Of a stretch of DNA of 52,628 nt, positions 7,684 to 17,195 are shown one piece after another (within the stretch, counting starts at the first letter, position 1; each line of letters starts with the position of its first letter). The position numbers and the translations under genes were made by a program. Under the pieces are notes generated by a model that was not told where the DNA came from, did not search any database, and worked only from the letters and a program-made list of their open reading frames with translations. The stretch is taken from the NCBI GenBank assembly GCA_020696345.1, contig JAEHCK010000019.1, forward strand, positions 1 to 52,628, given 5' to 3'. The DNA is from Thermoplasmata archaeon. GTDB lineage: Archaea; Thermoplasmatota; Penumbrarchaeia; JAEHCK01.

Positions 7684-8580
7684 TTAATTTCCGCCACTGT
7701 CCGGCTTTTTCGAGACCTGGCTAATTATAATTTGGACCAATTGCGCCGCAAGTGCTGCAGTATTCCCGTTATCATACCTGGGCGATACCTCCACTATATC
7801 TGCACCTATTAGATAAGGTGCTAGACTTTCTATACCTGCTCGTACCTGCCATGGAGTAAGCCCGAAAAATTCAGGGTTACCCACACCGGGGGCGTACGAA
7901 GGGTCGAAAACATCCATATCAATAGATAAGTATATTGATCTCTTATCCAAATATTCAATGGTCTCATGAATGATCTTTTCCATGCCAATAGTATTTATCG
8001 TGTCGGCATCATAAAATTGTAGTTTCATATCCTTTGCAGTTTCAGCCTCCTCCACAGAGTACGAACGGGTTCCTATACTTACTACATTCTCCACCCCTAA
8101 TTGATCCACGATTCGTCTTGTAACACAGGCATGGCTGAATCGTTCATCCAAATAGCTATCACGGAAATCCAAATGCGCATCGAAAAGGACAACTCCAATA
8201 TCTTTATTGATGTTGTTCCGATATTCTAAGTACGATCTTACTACTGGTACACTGATGGAATGTTCCCCACCCAATGTAATTAAAAACTTGTTACTTTTGA
8301 TGATATCTTGAATGGTCTCCGGGATGGTTTGGATCAACTCGGATATATTAGAGAACTTTTTTGTATCACCCATATCATATAATTTTATGTTTTCGATGTT
8401 GAAATCATATCTGGGCAAATATGTTTCAAAATTGTAGCTTTCTTTCCGGATCACCATGGGCGCCCGAGCCGAACCGGCACGGTGTGAACTTGTCCCATCA
8501 AAGGGTACTCCGATAAGTACTATTTGCGCATCCTCTAAATTTGTTACTGCATCGGCAAAGAGTAAATTATTCTCACCCAT
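7684..8580 (-). CDS. speB: Agmatinase / ureohydrolase family protein
   Basis: A 298-residue Mn-dependent ureohydrolase, expected to convert agmatine to putrescine and urea. Metal-site motifs are all present: LGGEHS near residue 107, FDAHLDFRD near 138 and SIDMDVFDP near 224. The start is placed at ATG 8580, because GGTG lies 6 nt upstream; an in-frame GTG at 8589 would place the site inside the coding region. It follows aIF5A by 83 bp on the same strand. Polyamine or agmatine supply for hypusine formation on aIF5A gives the pair a common purpose. Substrate choice (agmatine versus arginine or guanidinobutyrate) is not decided by sequence alone. Confidence 0.88.
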   Translation of the reverse strand: MGENNLLFADAVTNLEDAQIVLIGVPFDGTSSHRAGSARAPMVIRKESYNFETYLPRYDFNIENIKLYDMGDTKKFSNISELIQTIPETIQDIIKSNKFLITLGGEHSISVPVVRSYLEYRNNINKDIGVVLFDAHLDFRDSYLDERFSHACVTRRIVDQLGVENVVSIGTRSYSVEEAETAKDMKLQFYDADTINTIGMEKIIHETIEYLDKRSIYLSIDMDVFDPSYAPGVGNPEFFGLTPWQVRAGIESLAPYLIGADIVEVSPRYDNGNTAALAAQLVQIIISQVSKKPDSGGN

Positions 8581-8663
8581 GGTTGACACCTGTTAATTCA
8601 TTGAGAATTTATAATGATCATTTAAAATTTATTGTTAATAGGATTTCTAAATTAATCAAAATT

Positions 8664-9050
8664 CTATACACGCGTGATCATTTTTCGACCAAGGGCCTCC
8701 ATATAATGTATCTCTTTTCCGGGTTCAAGGTCATCTTTAAAATCATCGGGAATCGGAACATTAAATGTTTCATATGTCTCCAGGTCCATGAGCTGAACTT
8801 CATTACCCATGATCGCGATCACTTGTGCATTACGCTTGTCGATTATGGGCACCTGTACTTTATGTGTAACCGGATGCACCGTACTTCTTTTGCGTCCGTC
8901 AAATATTCCTATGGCAACGATCCTAGCTTTGGCTTCACCATGTTTCCCTGGTTTTGATGTGGAATATTCGACGATCTTGCATGGCTCATCATCAATTATG
9001 ATGTATCTGTTGATCTTTAGAGTTCTAACCTCGGCAGTAGTCTTCGACAT
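8664..9050 (-). CDS. eif5A: Translation initiation/elongation factor aIF5A
   Basis: A 128-residue factor that relieves ribosome stalling. The N-terminal SH3-like domain carries the hypusination loop [10 protein letters not shown] with the modified Lys at residue 36. The C-terminal OB-fold runs from about residue 70 ([16 protein letters not shown]). The start is at ATG 9050 with AGGTGA 11 nt upstream; an in-frame TTG at 9056 sits too close to that site. Agmatinase follows on the same strand. Deoxyhypusine synthase itself is not in the window. Confidence 0.95.
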   Translation of the reverse strand: MSKTTAEVRTLKINRYIIIDDEPCKIVEYSTSKPGKHGEAKARIVAIGIFDGRKRSTVHPVTHKVQVPIIDKRNAQVIAIMGNEVQLMDLETYETFNVPIPDDFKDDLEPGKEIHYMEALGRKMITRV

Positions 9051-9082
9051 GTTCAATCCCAGTCACCTAATGACTGTTCTGA

Positions 9083-9098
9083 TAATTATATATTATTA
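9083..9098 (-). promoter_or_regulatory. TATA-box candidate for aIF5A-agmatinase
   Basis: On the minus strand the sequence AATAATATATAATTATC lies about 35-45 nt upstream of the aIF5A ATG. It is followed by AGGTGA as ribosome-binding site. Spacing fits an archaeal promoter with a short leader. Confidence 0.4.
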
Positions 9099-9183
9099 TT
9101 ATTGTAGGATTGTAATCGAAATTAGATATCGAGGGGTAGTGGCAGTGATGAGGTATTGACGGATAGTAGCAATGATGAGCTAT

Positions 9184-9315
9184 TGATTTACAGATACCTG
9201 GATGAATTAGCGAATAATTGAAACCTAGTTTTAAAGACAAATCCTGGAATCGACATAGCATCAACCCAGCACGGTATCTGTTCAGCACCAACCCAGCACG
9301 GTATCTGTTCATCAT
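9184..9315. repeat. 27-bp periodic array, locus 2
   Basis: Right-arm units TATCTGTTCA at 9275 and 9302 are 27 nt apart. Inverse-type units (TTGATTTACAGATACC at about 9183) lie on the left. Together with 9135-9180 it resembles locus 1 at 7490-7690, so the aIF5A-agmatinase pair is bracketed by two related arrays. Confidence 0.65.
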
Positions 9316-9335
9316 AAATTAAGCTCGATTACCCT

Positions 9336-10955
9336 TCAAACTTCGATGAATTCCACTTCTTCTTCACGAACTTCCATATACTCATCACCGAACCCCACAC
9401 CATCCTCAGGTTCGATCCCGGGTTTTTTCACGATCAGCCCGCTCAGCCAATCATTATATTTATATAACAAGATCAAGACTGCGATCCATTGTATCAATAA
9501 TAACGCCACGCCCGTTGACCCCGCCATCCACCACATCTCAACATCGGGAGAATAGAGGGTCTGGGCAAAGTACCACGCAAATAATACCAACGCCTGTATC
9601 GGGAACAGGAATTTGATAACCAAAGACCACCACCGGCCGATGTAAATATCATTCCATCGTGTATTTATAACGTCAGCCCTGAACTTGTCCGGGCTGTGCC
9701 ACCATGAATGAATAGAGAGCCGGTCCTCGCCGTATTTCCAGATCGCCACCGCCACGAACAGACCGCTGAGAATTAAACCAAGACCCCAGACATGATCCTG
9801 CATATCCAAAAACGCTGGTGTGGCCATGCCATTTATGGTCATGAAAATTATCGCCGATGGAATGCCGCCCAGAAATGTTGCCGTGGCCACTACTTTGATC
9901 GATTTTTTCCTGGTCCAGCCATGGTCCATAAAGTTCCGAGTGGCTGATTCAAACCCGGCAATCAATGAGGTCAATGCTGCAAACGACATGGCCAAAAAGA
10001 AAATAATTGCGATAAGGACTCCACCGGGCATGGTGGTGAATAGATTGGTCAAATGTATGAATGTGATCCCTGTGCCGCTCGAGGCCAATGTTTCGTTGGC
10101 ACTGGACACGGAGATCGATAATCCGAAAAGCGTGCAGATGACCGCAATACCGGCAATTAGCGAGGCAGAGCTGTCGCCGAGACCGGTTAAAAACGAATTT
10201 AGCGCAGTATCCTCGCGTTTCTTCATGTAGCAGCCATACGTGATCGCCATGCCCATGCCGGCACTGCATGACCAGGCGGACTGGGCCAGTGCACGTACCC
10301 ACGTCTCACCGCGGCCAAGATATTCCATTTTTGGTACGAACAAGAACCGCAGTCCGTTGAACGCACCCGGTAATGTGAGTGACCAGATCGCAATAAAGAT
10401 CAGGAAGAAGAACAGAATTGGCAGTAGGATGCGATTGGTCTTTTCGATCCCGGCGATGACACCGCGATAAACTACAAAGAAACCCACGCCGATAGCAATG
10501 AACTGGAACAGCACGATCTGTCCTGGTGAGCTAATAAAACTGTTCCAGAGAGCGGCGGTATCTGTCCCTGGGCTTAATCCACCGGAAACTGCCACTGTGA
10601 AATATTTTATTGTCCAGCCCATGACCACCGCATAGTAGAAATTTATCACCACGGCCACAAAGATCATCCATGCACCCATCCAGGCATATTTATTTCCCGC
10701 TATGTACTTGAACGAGCCGATTGTACCCAATCTAGTCTTTTTTCCAATGGAAAATTCGGCGATCAACAGAGGTATGGACCATGTGAACAAGAAGATCACA
10801 TAAGCGATGAGAAATGCACCGCCGCCGTTCAATGCGGTCTCTTTAGGAAAGCGCCAGATATTGCCCGTGCCTATGGCTGCACCGAGGGCTGCAAAGATCA
10901 AGCCCCAGCGACTCGAAAATACCTCTGGCTTTGCCTTCACGCCTGATTTGGTCAT
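9336..10955 (-). CDS. Neurotransmitter:sodium symporter (NSS/SNF) family transporter
   Basis: A 539-residue integral membrane protein with about 12 predicted membrane spans. The family's TM1 signature is clear: WGLIFAALGAAIGTGNIWRFP (residues about 13-33) with the unwound Na+/substrate-binding GTGNIWRFP. TM3, TM6 and TM8 regions look typical. Expected to import amino acids with Na+. Its neighbour upstream is a secreted carboxypeptidase that would release amino acids, a sensible functional pairing. The acidic C-terminal tail (EEEVEF) is short. ATG start with an AAGG site. Confidence 0.92.
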   Translation of the reverse strand: MTKSGVKAKPEVFSSRWGLIFAALGAAIGTGNIWRFPKETALNGGGAFLIAYVIFLFTWSIPLLIAEFSIGKKTRLGTIGSFKYIAGNKYAWMGAWMIFVAVVINFYYAVVMGWTIKYFTVAVSGGLSPGTDTAALWNSFISSPGQIVLFQFIAIGVGFFVVYRGVIAGIEKTNRILLPILFFFLIFIAIWSLTLPGAFNGLRFLFVPKMEYLGRGETWVRALAQSAWSCSAGMGMAITYGCYMKKREDTALNSFLTGLGDSSASLIAGIAVICTLFGLSISVSSANETLASSGTGITFIHLTNLFTTMPGGVLIAIIFFLAMSFAALTSLIAGFESATRNFMDHGWTRKKSIKVVATATFLGGIPSAIIFMTINGMATPAFLDMQDHVWGLGLILSGLFVAVAIWKYGEDRLSIHSWWHSPDKFRADVINTRWNDIYIGRWWSLVIKFLFPIQALVLFAWYFAQTLYSPDVEMWWMAGSTGVALLLIQWIAVLILLYKYNDWLSGLIVKKPGIEPEDGVGFGDEYMEVREEEVEFIEV

Positions 10956-10979
10956 TAGAAAACCTTGGGTTAAATAGAA

Positions 10980-12611
10980 TTAATATCCGCTAATTTCTCC
11001 TATGCGGCCTGTTCTTGTCTCTTCAATTTCTTCGAAATAATATTCATGCAGCTTCCGCTGTTCGGCTCTCATGGCTATTCGAGAAGTATATAAAAAACCG
11101 CCCCAGAAAAAGCCCATGATAATGATCATCATAATTATCATTGCCACCAACTCGGAGGTAGTTGCATAGCTCTCCGAGGATGGCTTGATATATAACTTGA
11201 ACTGGTGCGCTAGATCGGGACTGCTTACTAATATACCCTCGCCTTCCACTACAATGAAATATTGTACTACACTGTCTGGAGCCAGTATGGGTATCTCTGC
11301 CGAGTATATATTTTGGTATTCGGCACTGTTTTTCATCGGGATAATTTCATAGTTACCATTATTAACACTATAATATAATTTCACCTCAAGAGCGGATATC
11401 TTTGGAATGCCTTTAACTCTCGCAACTATTTGAGATGGCGCCTCATCGGTCTGGTTGCCGATGTGATCGTGAGTGATCTGTATTCGCGAACCCAACTCTA
11501 AGTTCGCTGAGATACCAGTTAGATATAGCGGCAGCTTCACATTATTTTCTAAGATTGGTAGTAGTGTACTAGGCTCTGGACGATACTCTTCGCTCAATTC
11601 TACCGTAAAGGCAAGCGCTTGTGACACCGAATAGATCCAATCTATTGCATCACCATTGGTTTGATAAAGGTCATACCCCTGCCGTGCTTCATAGCCGGTC
11701 ATGCTTGACATCTGTTCGGCAACGCGCTCGAAAACCGCATTGTCCGGCGTTGGGTTGCTGGTGTAGCCCCAAGGGTAAAGTATCATCTCGATACCGGAAT
11801 GGTAGTCCATGTAAACAGAGAAATTATGCTCTAACACGAGGTCGCGCATAGCCCGTGTCTCCAACTCGGAAAATGGTTCCGAACCCGCATATGTGGAGCT
11901 TCGCTGGAGGTATGCTGACGAACCCTCTGGGTCACCCCATTCCATATCATAGTTACGATTCAGATCGGTCCCGTAAGAGGTCGGGTATATCTTTGGATCT
12001 AGCGGTCCGGGCGTTACTTCCGAGATATAATTGGGTGATCGGTTCTTGCGCCAGCCTTCGGTATTTAACGTATATTCGGTCCCGTCCGGGTTAAGCATAG
12101 GCACAACCCAGATCTCGTGGGTATCCACCAACCAAGTTATGCGTGGATCTTTTCCATAACCTTCGGTTATTGTCTCAATTATGAATATGGCCATCTCGTT
12201 TGCGATGAGTTCGTTGCCGTGATGGGCACCTACGAACAGTACCTCCACCTCATCGTCTTCATTAATTTGTGGATTATCAGATATCTTGACCGTCCAGATC
12301 GTCCTGCCCTCGTAAGTGGTGCCGCGGTTGTTGTAGAGTTTAACAAATTGGTGATATTGTGTTTCAAATCCTTGCAGGATTGTCCCTAATTCATCATACG
12401 ATGTATAATGGTCCCGGTCATCATAGATGGACCCAGTTGTTGTAAATTGGGCATCATGGTTGCTTTGAACACTGCTTCCGCTAGACCCGCACAGTAAGAA
12501 TAATAAGAACGTTGATAGAATAAATAATGAAACAAAACGTCTCAATAAATCACATTTTAGGGTATTTCTCCCAACATCTATAACTTTTATGTTTAACCAT
12601 TCATCGTTCAA
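10980..12611 (-). CDS. Membrane-anchored zinc carboxypeptidase (peptidase family M14)
   Basis: A protein of about 543 residues. An N-terminal hydrophobic export signal (SLFILSTFLLFLL, residues about 28-40) is followed by an M14 catalytic domain. Zinc ligands are in GAHHGNE (near residue 130) and DYHSG (near 270), with catalytic Glu in VELSEEYRP (near 337). A C-terminal beta-domain follows, then a membrane helix (about 495-518) with a basic cytoplasmic end. The enzyme should face outside and trim C-terminal residues from peptides. There is no in-frame ATG near the start: TTG 12611 is the furthest candidate, and another TTG just before LLRRFVSL is possible, so the first about 20 residues are uncertain. 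Confidence 0.88.
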   Translation of the reverse strand: MNDEWLNIKVIDVGRNTLKCDLLRRFVSLFILSTFLLFLLCGSSGSSVQSNHDAQFTTTGSIYDDRDHYTSYDELGTILQGFETQYHQFVKLYNNRGTTYEGRTIWTVKISDNPQINEDDEVEVLFVGAHHGNELIANEMAIFIIETITEGYGKDPRITWLVDTHEIWVVPMLNPDGTEYTLNTEGWRKNRSPNYISEVTPGPLDPKIYPTSYGTDLNRNYDMEWGDPEGSSAYLQRSSTYAGSEPFSELETRAMRDLVLEHNFSVYMDYHSGIEMILYPWGYTSNPTPDNAVFERVAEQMSSMTGYEARQGYDLYQTNGDAIDWIYSVSQALAFTVELSEEYRPEPSTLLPILENNVKLPLYLTGISANLELGSRIQITHDHIGNQTDEAPSQIVARVKGIPKISALEVKLYYSVNNGNYEIIPMKNSAEYQNIYSAEIPILAPDSVVQYFIVVEGEGILVSSPDLAHQFKLYIKPSSESYATTSELVAMIIMMIIIMGFFWGGFLYTSRIAMRAEQRKLHEYYFEEIEETRTGRIGEISGY

Positions 12612-12613
12612 TC

Positions 12614-12805
12614 ATTGATATCTAGAAGCATTGCTTAATTATTGATATTAGAACCATTAATTGATAAAAGGTTCTATTCATTTTAAAATGACCTATGTTT
12701 CTGTAATTTATAAATTGATCAATGGTTATTCTAAGCAAAAACTGATCAATGTTTCTCAATGCAAAAAAATATCAATGCTTCTATCCTACAATAGCTGATC
12801 AATGA
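12614..12805. repeat. Degenerate roughly 27-bp periodic inverted array, locus 3
   Basis: ATTGATA occurs at 12614 and 12641 (27 nt apart). The inverse type (GATCAATG or TATCAATG) occurs at about 12717, 12744, 12770 and 12797, at 26-27 nt steps. TTCT/AGAA-type neighbours resemble the other 27-bp loci but sequence identity is weaker. It fills the gap between the giant surface protein and the carboxypeptidase gene. Confidence 0.55.
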
Positions 12806-15800
12806 TTATACTGGTTTCGCAGGTTTTGCTACCGCTGCTAGTGCACTTTTAGTTGTTGGTGCGGCCGGTGCTGCTGCTGCAGGTGCATATCTTTGCTCCA
12901 GTGGTGAAGGTAATACTGGTGCTAATGTATATCGAAATGATGTGGGTATAGTTGTCTCACTCTGTGCTGGTGGAAGGGCAGGCAAGCTTGTGCCTGAAGC
13001 AGGTGAAACACCCTGTGCCGGCGGTAGTTGTTGCGGTGTGATTGGAGTTACGGAAGTAACTGCGGCCGGTAAGGAGGGTAGAGCCGTTGTTGTACCGGGT
13101 GCGGCGGGTAATGGTGCGTGCTCGATAGATACACCAGGCCCAAGCTCGGGTTTAACCGCCACCTCCAAGTTATCCAGAGGTTCCATACGCCCATCTGGCA
13201 CATACTCGGATATTTTCTTCTTTCCACCCTTCCAGATCGCCAATGCGATCAATGAACACACAATGATCATTATAACGGCAAATAAGATTACCATGTACCA
13301 GATCTGACCGAACTCGTCCGATTCGTCGGCTTTAAGGCTACCACCGGCGCTCGCATTTATTCCATTATCAATGAATACCAATCTAGTTGCCGGTACAGAC
13401 CAGGAATCGCCATCAAATGCCTTAACAGAGATTATGATATCGCCGTCAAACATATTCGTGGTGTCCCAGGTATACGACCAGAGCGTTTCATTTTCAGAGT
13501 TCAAGGGTATGTCTGTCCAAGACATGTCGGTTCCAATTCTGATCTGTAGATCTTTGATACCATTATTATCAGGATCCATTACCGTACCGGAGATTATAAT
13601 AGTGGCGTTCACATTTTTCTCGTCATCGGGAGATAGTATTTCCACAACAGGATCGAAATTCTTACGATTGTTGATCATGATATCAACATATGTCTCATCA
13701 CCAAGTTCACCGTCGTAGATCCGTGCGATTATCCTGTACTGGCCATCGGGTACCATCGTACTATTCCAATGATAATGCCACTGTTGTTCCAGAAGGTCCA
13801 ATTCGGCCTGTTGCCAGTCAAACCTTTCTGTTTCTGTTTGCTCTATGGTGGTTGATTCAATTTTAATTTCAACCAGTTTTATTGTTTCTTCGACATCTAA
13901 CATTGTCCCCGATATGTGAAGTGCACCTGAAACGGTCTCATATGCCGTATGTGAAGTGATCGTGACCTTTGGTGGATCATTTACCGGCGCGATCTGTAGT
14001 CCAAAGTTTGTTGTACTTCTCTTATCCTCTTCATCGGTGGCCGTGATCGTTACAATAGTTGAACCGTAATAATCTGGTTGGACATCTTCGAGACTTAAAT
14101 AGCCATGGGTGCTGTTCGTCACATTAAGTTTAACACCAATTAATGGATTTGTACTTATGACCTTTAATTTTAAATTATTCCTCTTTGTCTCATCATCATT
14201 CAGATAATCGAAGATGTTCATACAATTCTCAAACCGTTCGATTTCTTCATCTTCGTGCAGGATCACAGTTGGAATATCGGTCCATTTTGGCGGGTCATTG
14301 ATCGGTAGAACCGATATCAATATCTCTTGATACGAATAATTATCCGGGCCATCTGCATAGGTGTTCATAACCACGTCATCATCACAATAAATCCAGACTG
14401 GCACGGGGTCGATTATTCCACCCTGGTAAGTATTGAAATCACCTACTGTGCTGATCTTAACCATATTATCATCATCTTTAGTGATCTTCAGTGCTTTCTT
14501 TTCATCTGCCAATGTACCTTTCGGGTCGATTTCCATGGAATAATACAGATAATCCTCTTCGATATCAATGAAATATTCCTTAAGTTCCAGATCTAAAACC
14601 CGATACTTTTCCCCCTCTGTTAGTGTAATATCAGGTACCGGTATCTTTTTTAAAGGTTCGTCGTTTTGAGCAATGACCTGGACTGTGAATTCGTTGGAGT
14701 ATGCCCTTTTATTGCCCGAGTCTATGACCTGGACGATTATATTGGCCTCACCGTACCAGTTCGGTGTGATCGGCCGGAACTTAAGTGTATGTGTATAATT
14801 GGTAAATAGATCAACATGCTCGGCTTGCGTGTTTTTCACGACACTGTAATTCAGATTCACAGTGGGTTCATCGGTATCGGTAAAGTATTCGCTTAAATTT
14901 AATAGTTCCAAGTTTTCGATGTCCTCATATACCTTTAGCGTAGGTATAAATGTTTCAATGTCCGGTGGTATGTTATATAGTACTTTCAAGTTGGAGAACT
15001 TCAATGTACCGGCCGAGGATGATGAAACTATAAAATGAAGTTGGACCATATCACCTTCACTAAAGACAATAAAGTCATTCAATTCGTCTACGATGGTGTT
15101 AACACCTTTTTGATGAATTGTTGCGGTATAATCGTACCCGATCATTATCTCTGAAACCCGTATCAGACCATTCTTATTTTTATTTGCTGTGAAGTTCAAC
15201 GGGATCGATACAAACTCATTACCGAAAAAGTCGCGTGTAACTTTGTAAGTAGGCGATTTCAATAGATTGTTCAGCTTTGATGTGAAATCACCGACTTCTT
15301 CTGTAACTCCAACTAATCTTCCAGTATATTCCCAGTCATAGCCCTGGCCCGTATCGCCGATATTTAGCTTTGGATCAAATGCACCCTTGACCTTTGGCGG
15401 TGGTGCTTTACCGCCCCAAGTATACCTACCAATGTTTCCAGGTGTGGATATATAATTAAATGTAAAGTCACCATTCCCTTGATAGTATTTTGCAGTACTG
15501 GTCGTTGCTCGCTGAGTGATCATTAGGTCAACATTGCCATCACCGTCATAATCATAAGCATCACCGCCTGGGTAACTTCCGGGATTCATGAGATATGTTG
15601 AAGGTCCAAATGTACCATCTCCATTTCCTTTGAAATAATACATACCACCGGTATATGACGTTATAATATCCACATTACCGTCATTATTGAAATCATCGGT
15701 AATTACGCTATAAGTGTATGTTGTACTCGGAGAATTAATTTGAATTGCATTTTTAAAAGTTCCGTCGCCATTACCCTCGAAATAATAAAGTGATCTATAA

Positions 15801-16792
15801 TTTGGCCATCGGCCTTCACCGGAGACGAAGTCCAAATTGCCGTCGTTGTTGATATCAGCAGCATCTTTACCCCATGGCAGTGTCGGGCCACCAGTGGCAG
15901 ATATTGATGTGATCGTGAATTGACCTTTACCATCGCCCTTGAACAAAGATATAGTTGAACTGCTTCCGGAGACTAGAAAATCGTAGTTACCATCATTTGT
16001 GAAATCACCGGCTGTAAAATGATACATGTACCGCGAAGTTGATATTTTGCCAACAGTTACCCTGGATGCAAAGGAAGCGCCTGATCCTGTTTTCTCATAA
16101 TAATAAATGTCTCCTGACCCGCCGTTGCTGGCGATCACATCAAGGTCGCCGTCATTATCAAAATCTGCCGTACATGTTGCACCGTAATGATACATACCTA
16201 TATTTGAATCAAACGAAGTTGGTGTTTGAAAAGTACCGTCACCATTACTTTTGATATAATATATATTATACCCATAATAATCAACGGCAACAAAACAATC
16301 CTCATCATAGGTACCGGTACCACCTTCGATCTTCATATAGGTGTTTTTCACCGTGGCATTACGCGGAAGTAGGATTCCAGCATCGTTGCGGTATGAGCGA
16401 TTATCAAAATATAGATATTGTTTGTCAGTACCGGTTTTGAACAGCTGCTGTTCACCAAATGAGCCGTAGCCAGTACCCCGAAACTCCCATTCATTATCCT
16501 CATCATTTCCTATATTGACCATGACATCGGTTGGATATTTACCGTTATTTGCCGTAGGTGTCACATCCAATGATGCGGATATAATACTGGCATTCAACGG
16601 CACCTCTACTGCCAGACTTATACTATCTATCCCCGGGCTGTCGAAGGTTATTGTGATCTCATCCTCATTTACCACAAATTTGTCTAAAAATACCGAGTCA
16701 ACCTTTGTGGGAATTATTTGGATACAAGATATCAATAGGAAAAATATTACACCGAATACAGTTAGAAAATGGTAGTAACGACTCCTGAACAT
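12806..16792 (-). CDS. Giant membrane-anchored surface protein with FG-GAP/VCBS and cadherin-like repeats
   Basis: A 1328-residue protein. An N-terminal signal helix (about 10-28) is followed by a beta-rich domain. FG-GAP/VCBS-type repeats span about 185-450, with recurring DFNNDGNVDI/DYDGDGNVDL calcium-binding loops and GNGDGTF turns. Cadherin-like/Ig-like domains follow (about 600-1120), with repeated NDPP linkers and EDE starts. A C-terminal membrane helix (IWYMVILFAVIMIIVCSLIALA, about 1150-1172) leads to a Pro/Ala-rich cytoplasmic tail. Likely an adhesin or surface-layer component exposed outside the cell. ATG with GGTGA 4 nt upstream. Binding partner unknown. Confidence 0.85.
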   Translation of the reverse strand: MFRSRYYHFLTVFGVIFFLLISCIQIIPTKVDSVFLDKFVVNEDEITITFDSPGIDSISLAVEVPLNASIISASLDVTPTANNGKYPTDVMVNIGNDEDNEWEFRGTGYGSFGEQQLFKTGTDKQYLYFDNRSYRNDAGILLPRNATVKNTYMKIEGGTGTYDEDCFVAVDYYGYNIYYIKSNGDGTFQTPTSFDSNIGMYHYGATCTADFDNDGDLDVIASNGGSGDIYYYEKTGSGASFASRVTVGKISTSRYMYHFTAGDFTNDGNYDFLVSGSSSTISLFKGDGKGQFTITSISATGGPTLPWGKDAADINNDGNLDFVSGEGRWPNYRSLYYFEGNGDGTFKNAIQINSPSTTYTYSVITDDFNNDGNVDIITSYTGGMYYFKGNGDGTFGPSTYLMNPGSYPGGDAYDYDGDGNVDLMITQRATTSTAKYYQGNGDFTFNYISTPGNIGRYTWGGKAPPPKVKGAFDPKLNIGDTGQGYDWEYTGRLVGVTEEVGDFTSKLNNLLKSPTYKVTRDFFGNEFVSIPLNFTANKNKNGLIRVSEIMIGYDYTATIHQKGVNTIVDELNDFIVFSEGDMVQLHFIVSSSSAGTLKFSNLKVLYNIPPDIETFIPTLKVYEDIENLELLNLSEYFTDTDEPTVNLNYSVVKNTQAEHVDLFTNYTHTLKFRPITPNWYGEANIIVQVIDSGNKRAYSNEFTVQVIAQNDEPLKKIPVPDITLTEGEKYRVLDLELKEYFIDIEEDYLYYSMEIDPKGTLADEKKALKITKDDDNMVKISTVGDFNTYQGGIIDPVPVWIYCDDDVVMNTYADGPDNYSYQEILISVLPINDPPKWTDIPTVILHEDEEIERFENCMNIFDYLNDDETKRNNLKLKVISTNPLIGVKLNVTNSTHGYLSLEDVQPDYYGSTIVTITATDEEDKRSTTNFGLQIAPVNDPPKVTITSHTAYETVSGALHISGTMLDVEETIKLVEIKIESTTIEQTETERFDWQQAELDLLEQQWHYHWNSTMVPDGQYRIIARIYDGELGDETYVDIMINNRKNFDPVVEILSPDDEKNVNATIIISGTVMDPDNNGIKDLQIRIGTDMSWTDIPLNSENETLWSYTWDTTNMFDGDIIISVKAFDGDSWSVPATRLVFIDNGINASAGGSLKADESDEFGQIWYMVILFAVIMIIVCSLIALAIWKGGKKKISEYVPDGRMEPLDNLEVAVKPELGPGVSIEHAPLPAAPGTTTALPSLPAAVTSVTPITPQQLPPAQGVSPASGTSLPALPPAQSETTIPTSFRYTLAPVLPSPLEQRYAPAAAAPAAPTTKSALAAVAKPAKPV

Positions 16793-16992
16793 AGTATCAC
16801 CAAAATATTATATTTTTTTATTCTAAAATCTTATAAGCATATATATATAATTTATGCTAACTAATTACTACAATAGAAAGTGTTTATATTTATAATTAGT
16901 GGTATTATTCCCTATGCCATATAAGAAAATTGGATCGCAAAAAGAACGATAATATGCGCGATCTTTTATTAGATCATGAATGGTGAATGGTA

Positions 16993-17080
16993 AGTGCTTC
17001 ACCAATTTACTATCGTAAATTGGTTCGAGCTAAAAATTCTTTATAAAGAAATGATTGTAAAGAAAGAATTTTTACCTATA
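16993..17080 (+). repeat. Double-hairpin dispersed element, copy B
   Basis: This segment and the reverse complement of 21619-21704 are about 90 percent identical by eye. Hairpin 1 is CCAATTTAC-tatc-GTAAATTGG. Then TTCGAGC or CTCGAGC, then hairpin 2, AAAAATTCTTT...AAAGAATTTTT. Related but diverged copies lie near 19395, 32755, 32866 and 41840. Confidence 0.85.
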
Positions 17081-17096
17081 GAATAGTGGGTGAAAT

Positions 17097-17166
17097 GTGC
17101 TTGATTGTTGCTTGGGGAGGTGTGGTGTGAGAGTACGCTCACTGCGTTCGCTTGAGGTTAGAGGGG
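17097..17166. repeat. Second copy of the 224-358 dispersed sequence
   Basis: Core TGCTTGATTGTTGCTTGGGGAGG, then GAGAGTACGCTC, then GCTTGAGGTTAGAGGGG, all found in the same order at 224-358 but here without about 60 nt. It directly follows double-hairpin copy B, as the first copy follows a fragment of the same element, so the two may form one composite unit. With 16793-16992 (nothing else seen), this fills the gap between the surface protein and Pelota. Confidence 0.65.
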
Positions 17167-17195
17167 AAAACTGGGAGATGAACCATTTTTTTATA

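Noticed and set aside
9409..9430. T-loop-like GGTTCGATCCC suggesting a tRNA
   Set aside because: It lies within the NSS transporter coding sequence and has no matching cloverleaf arms.
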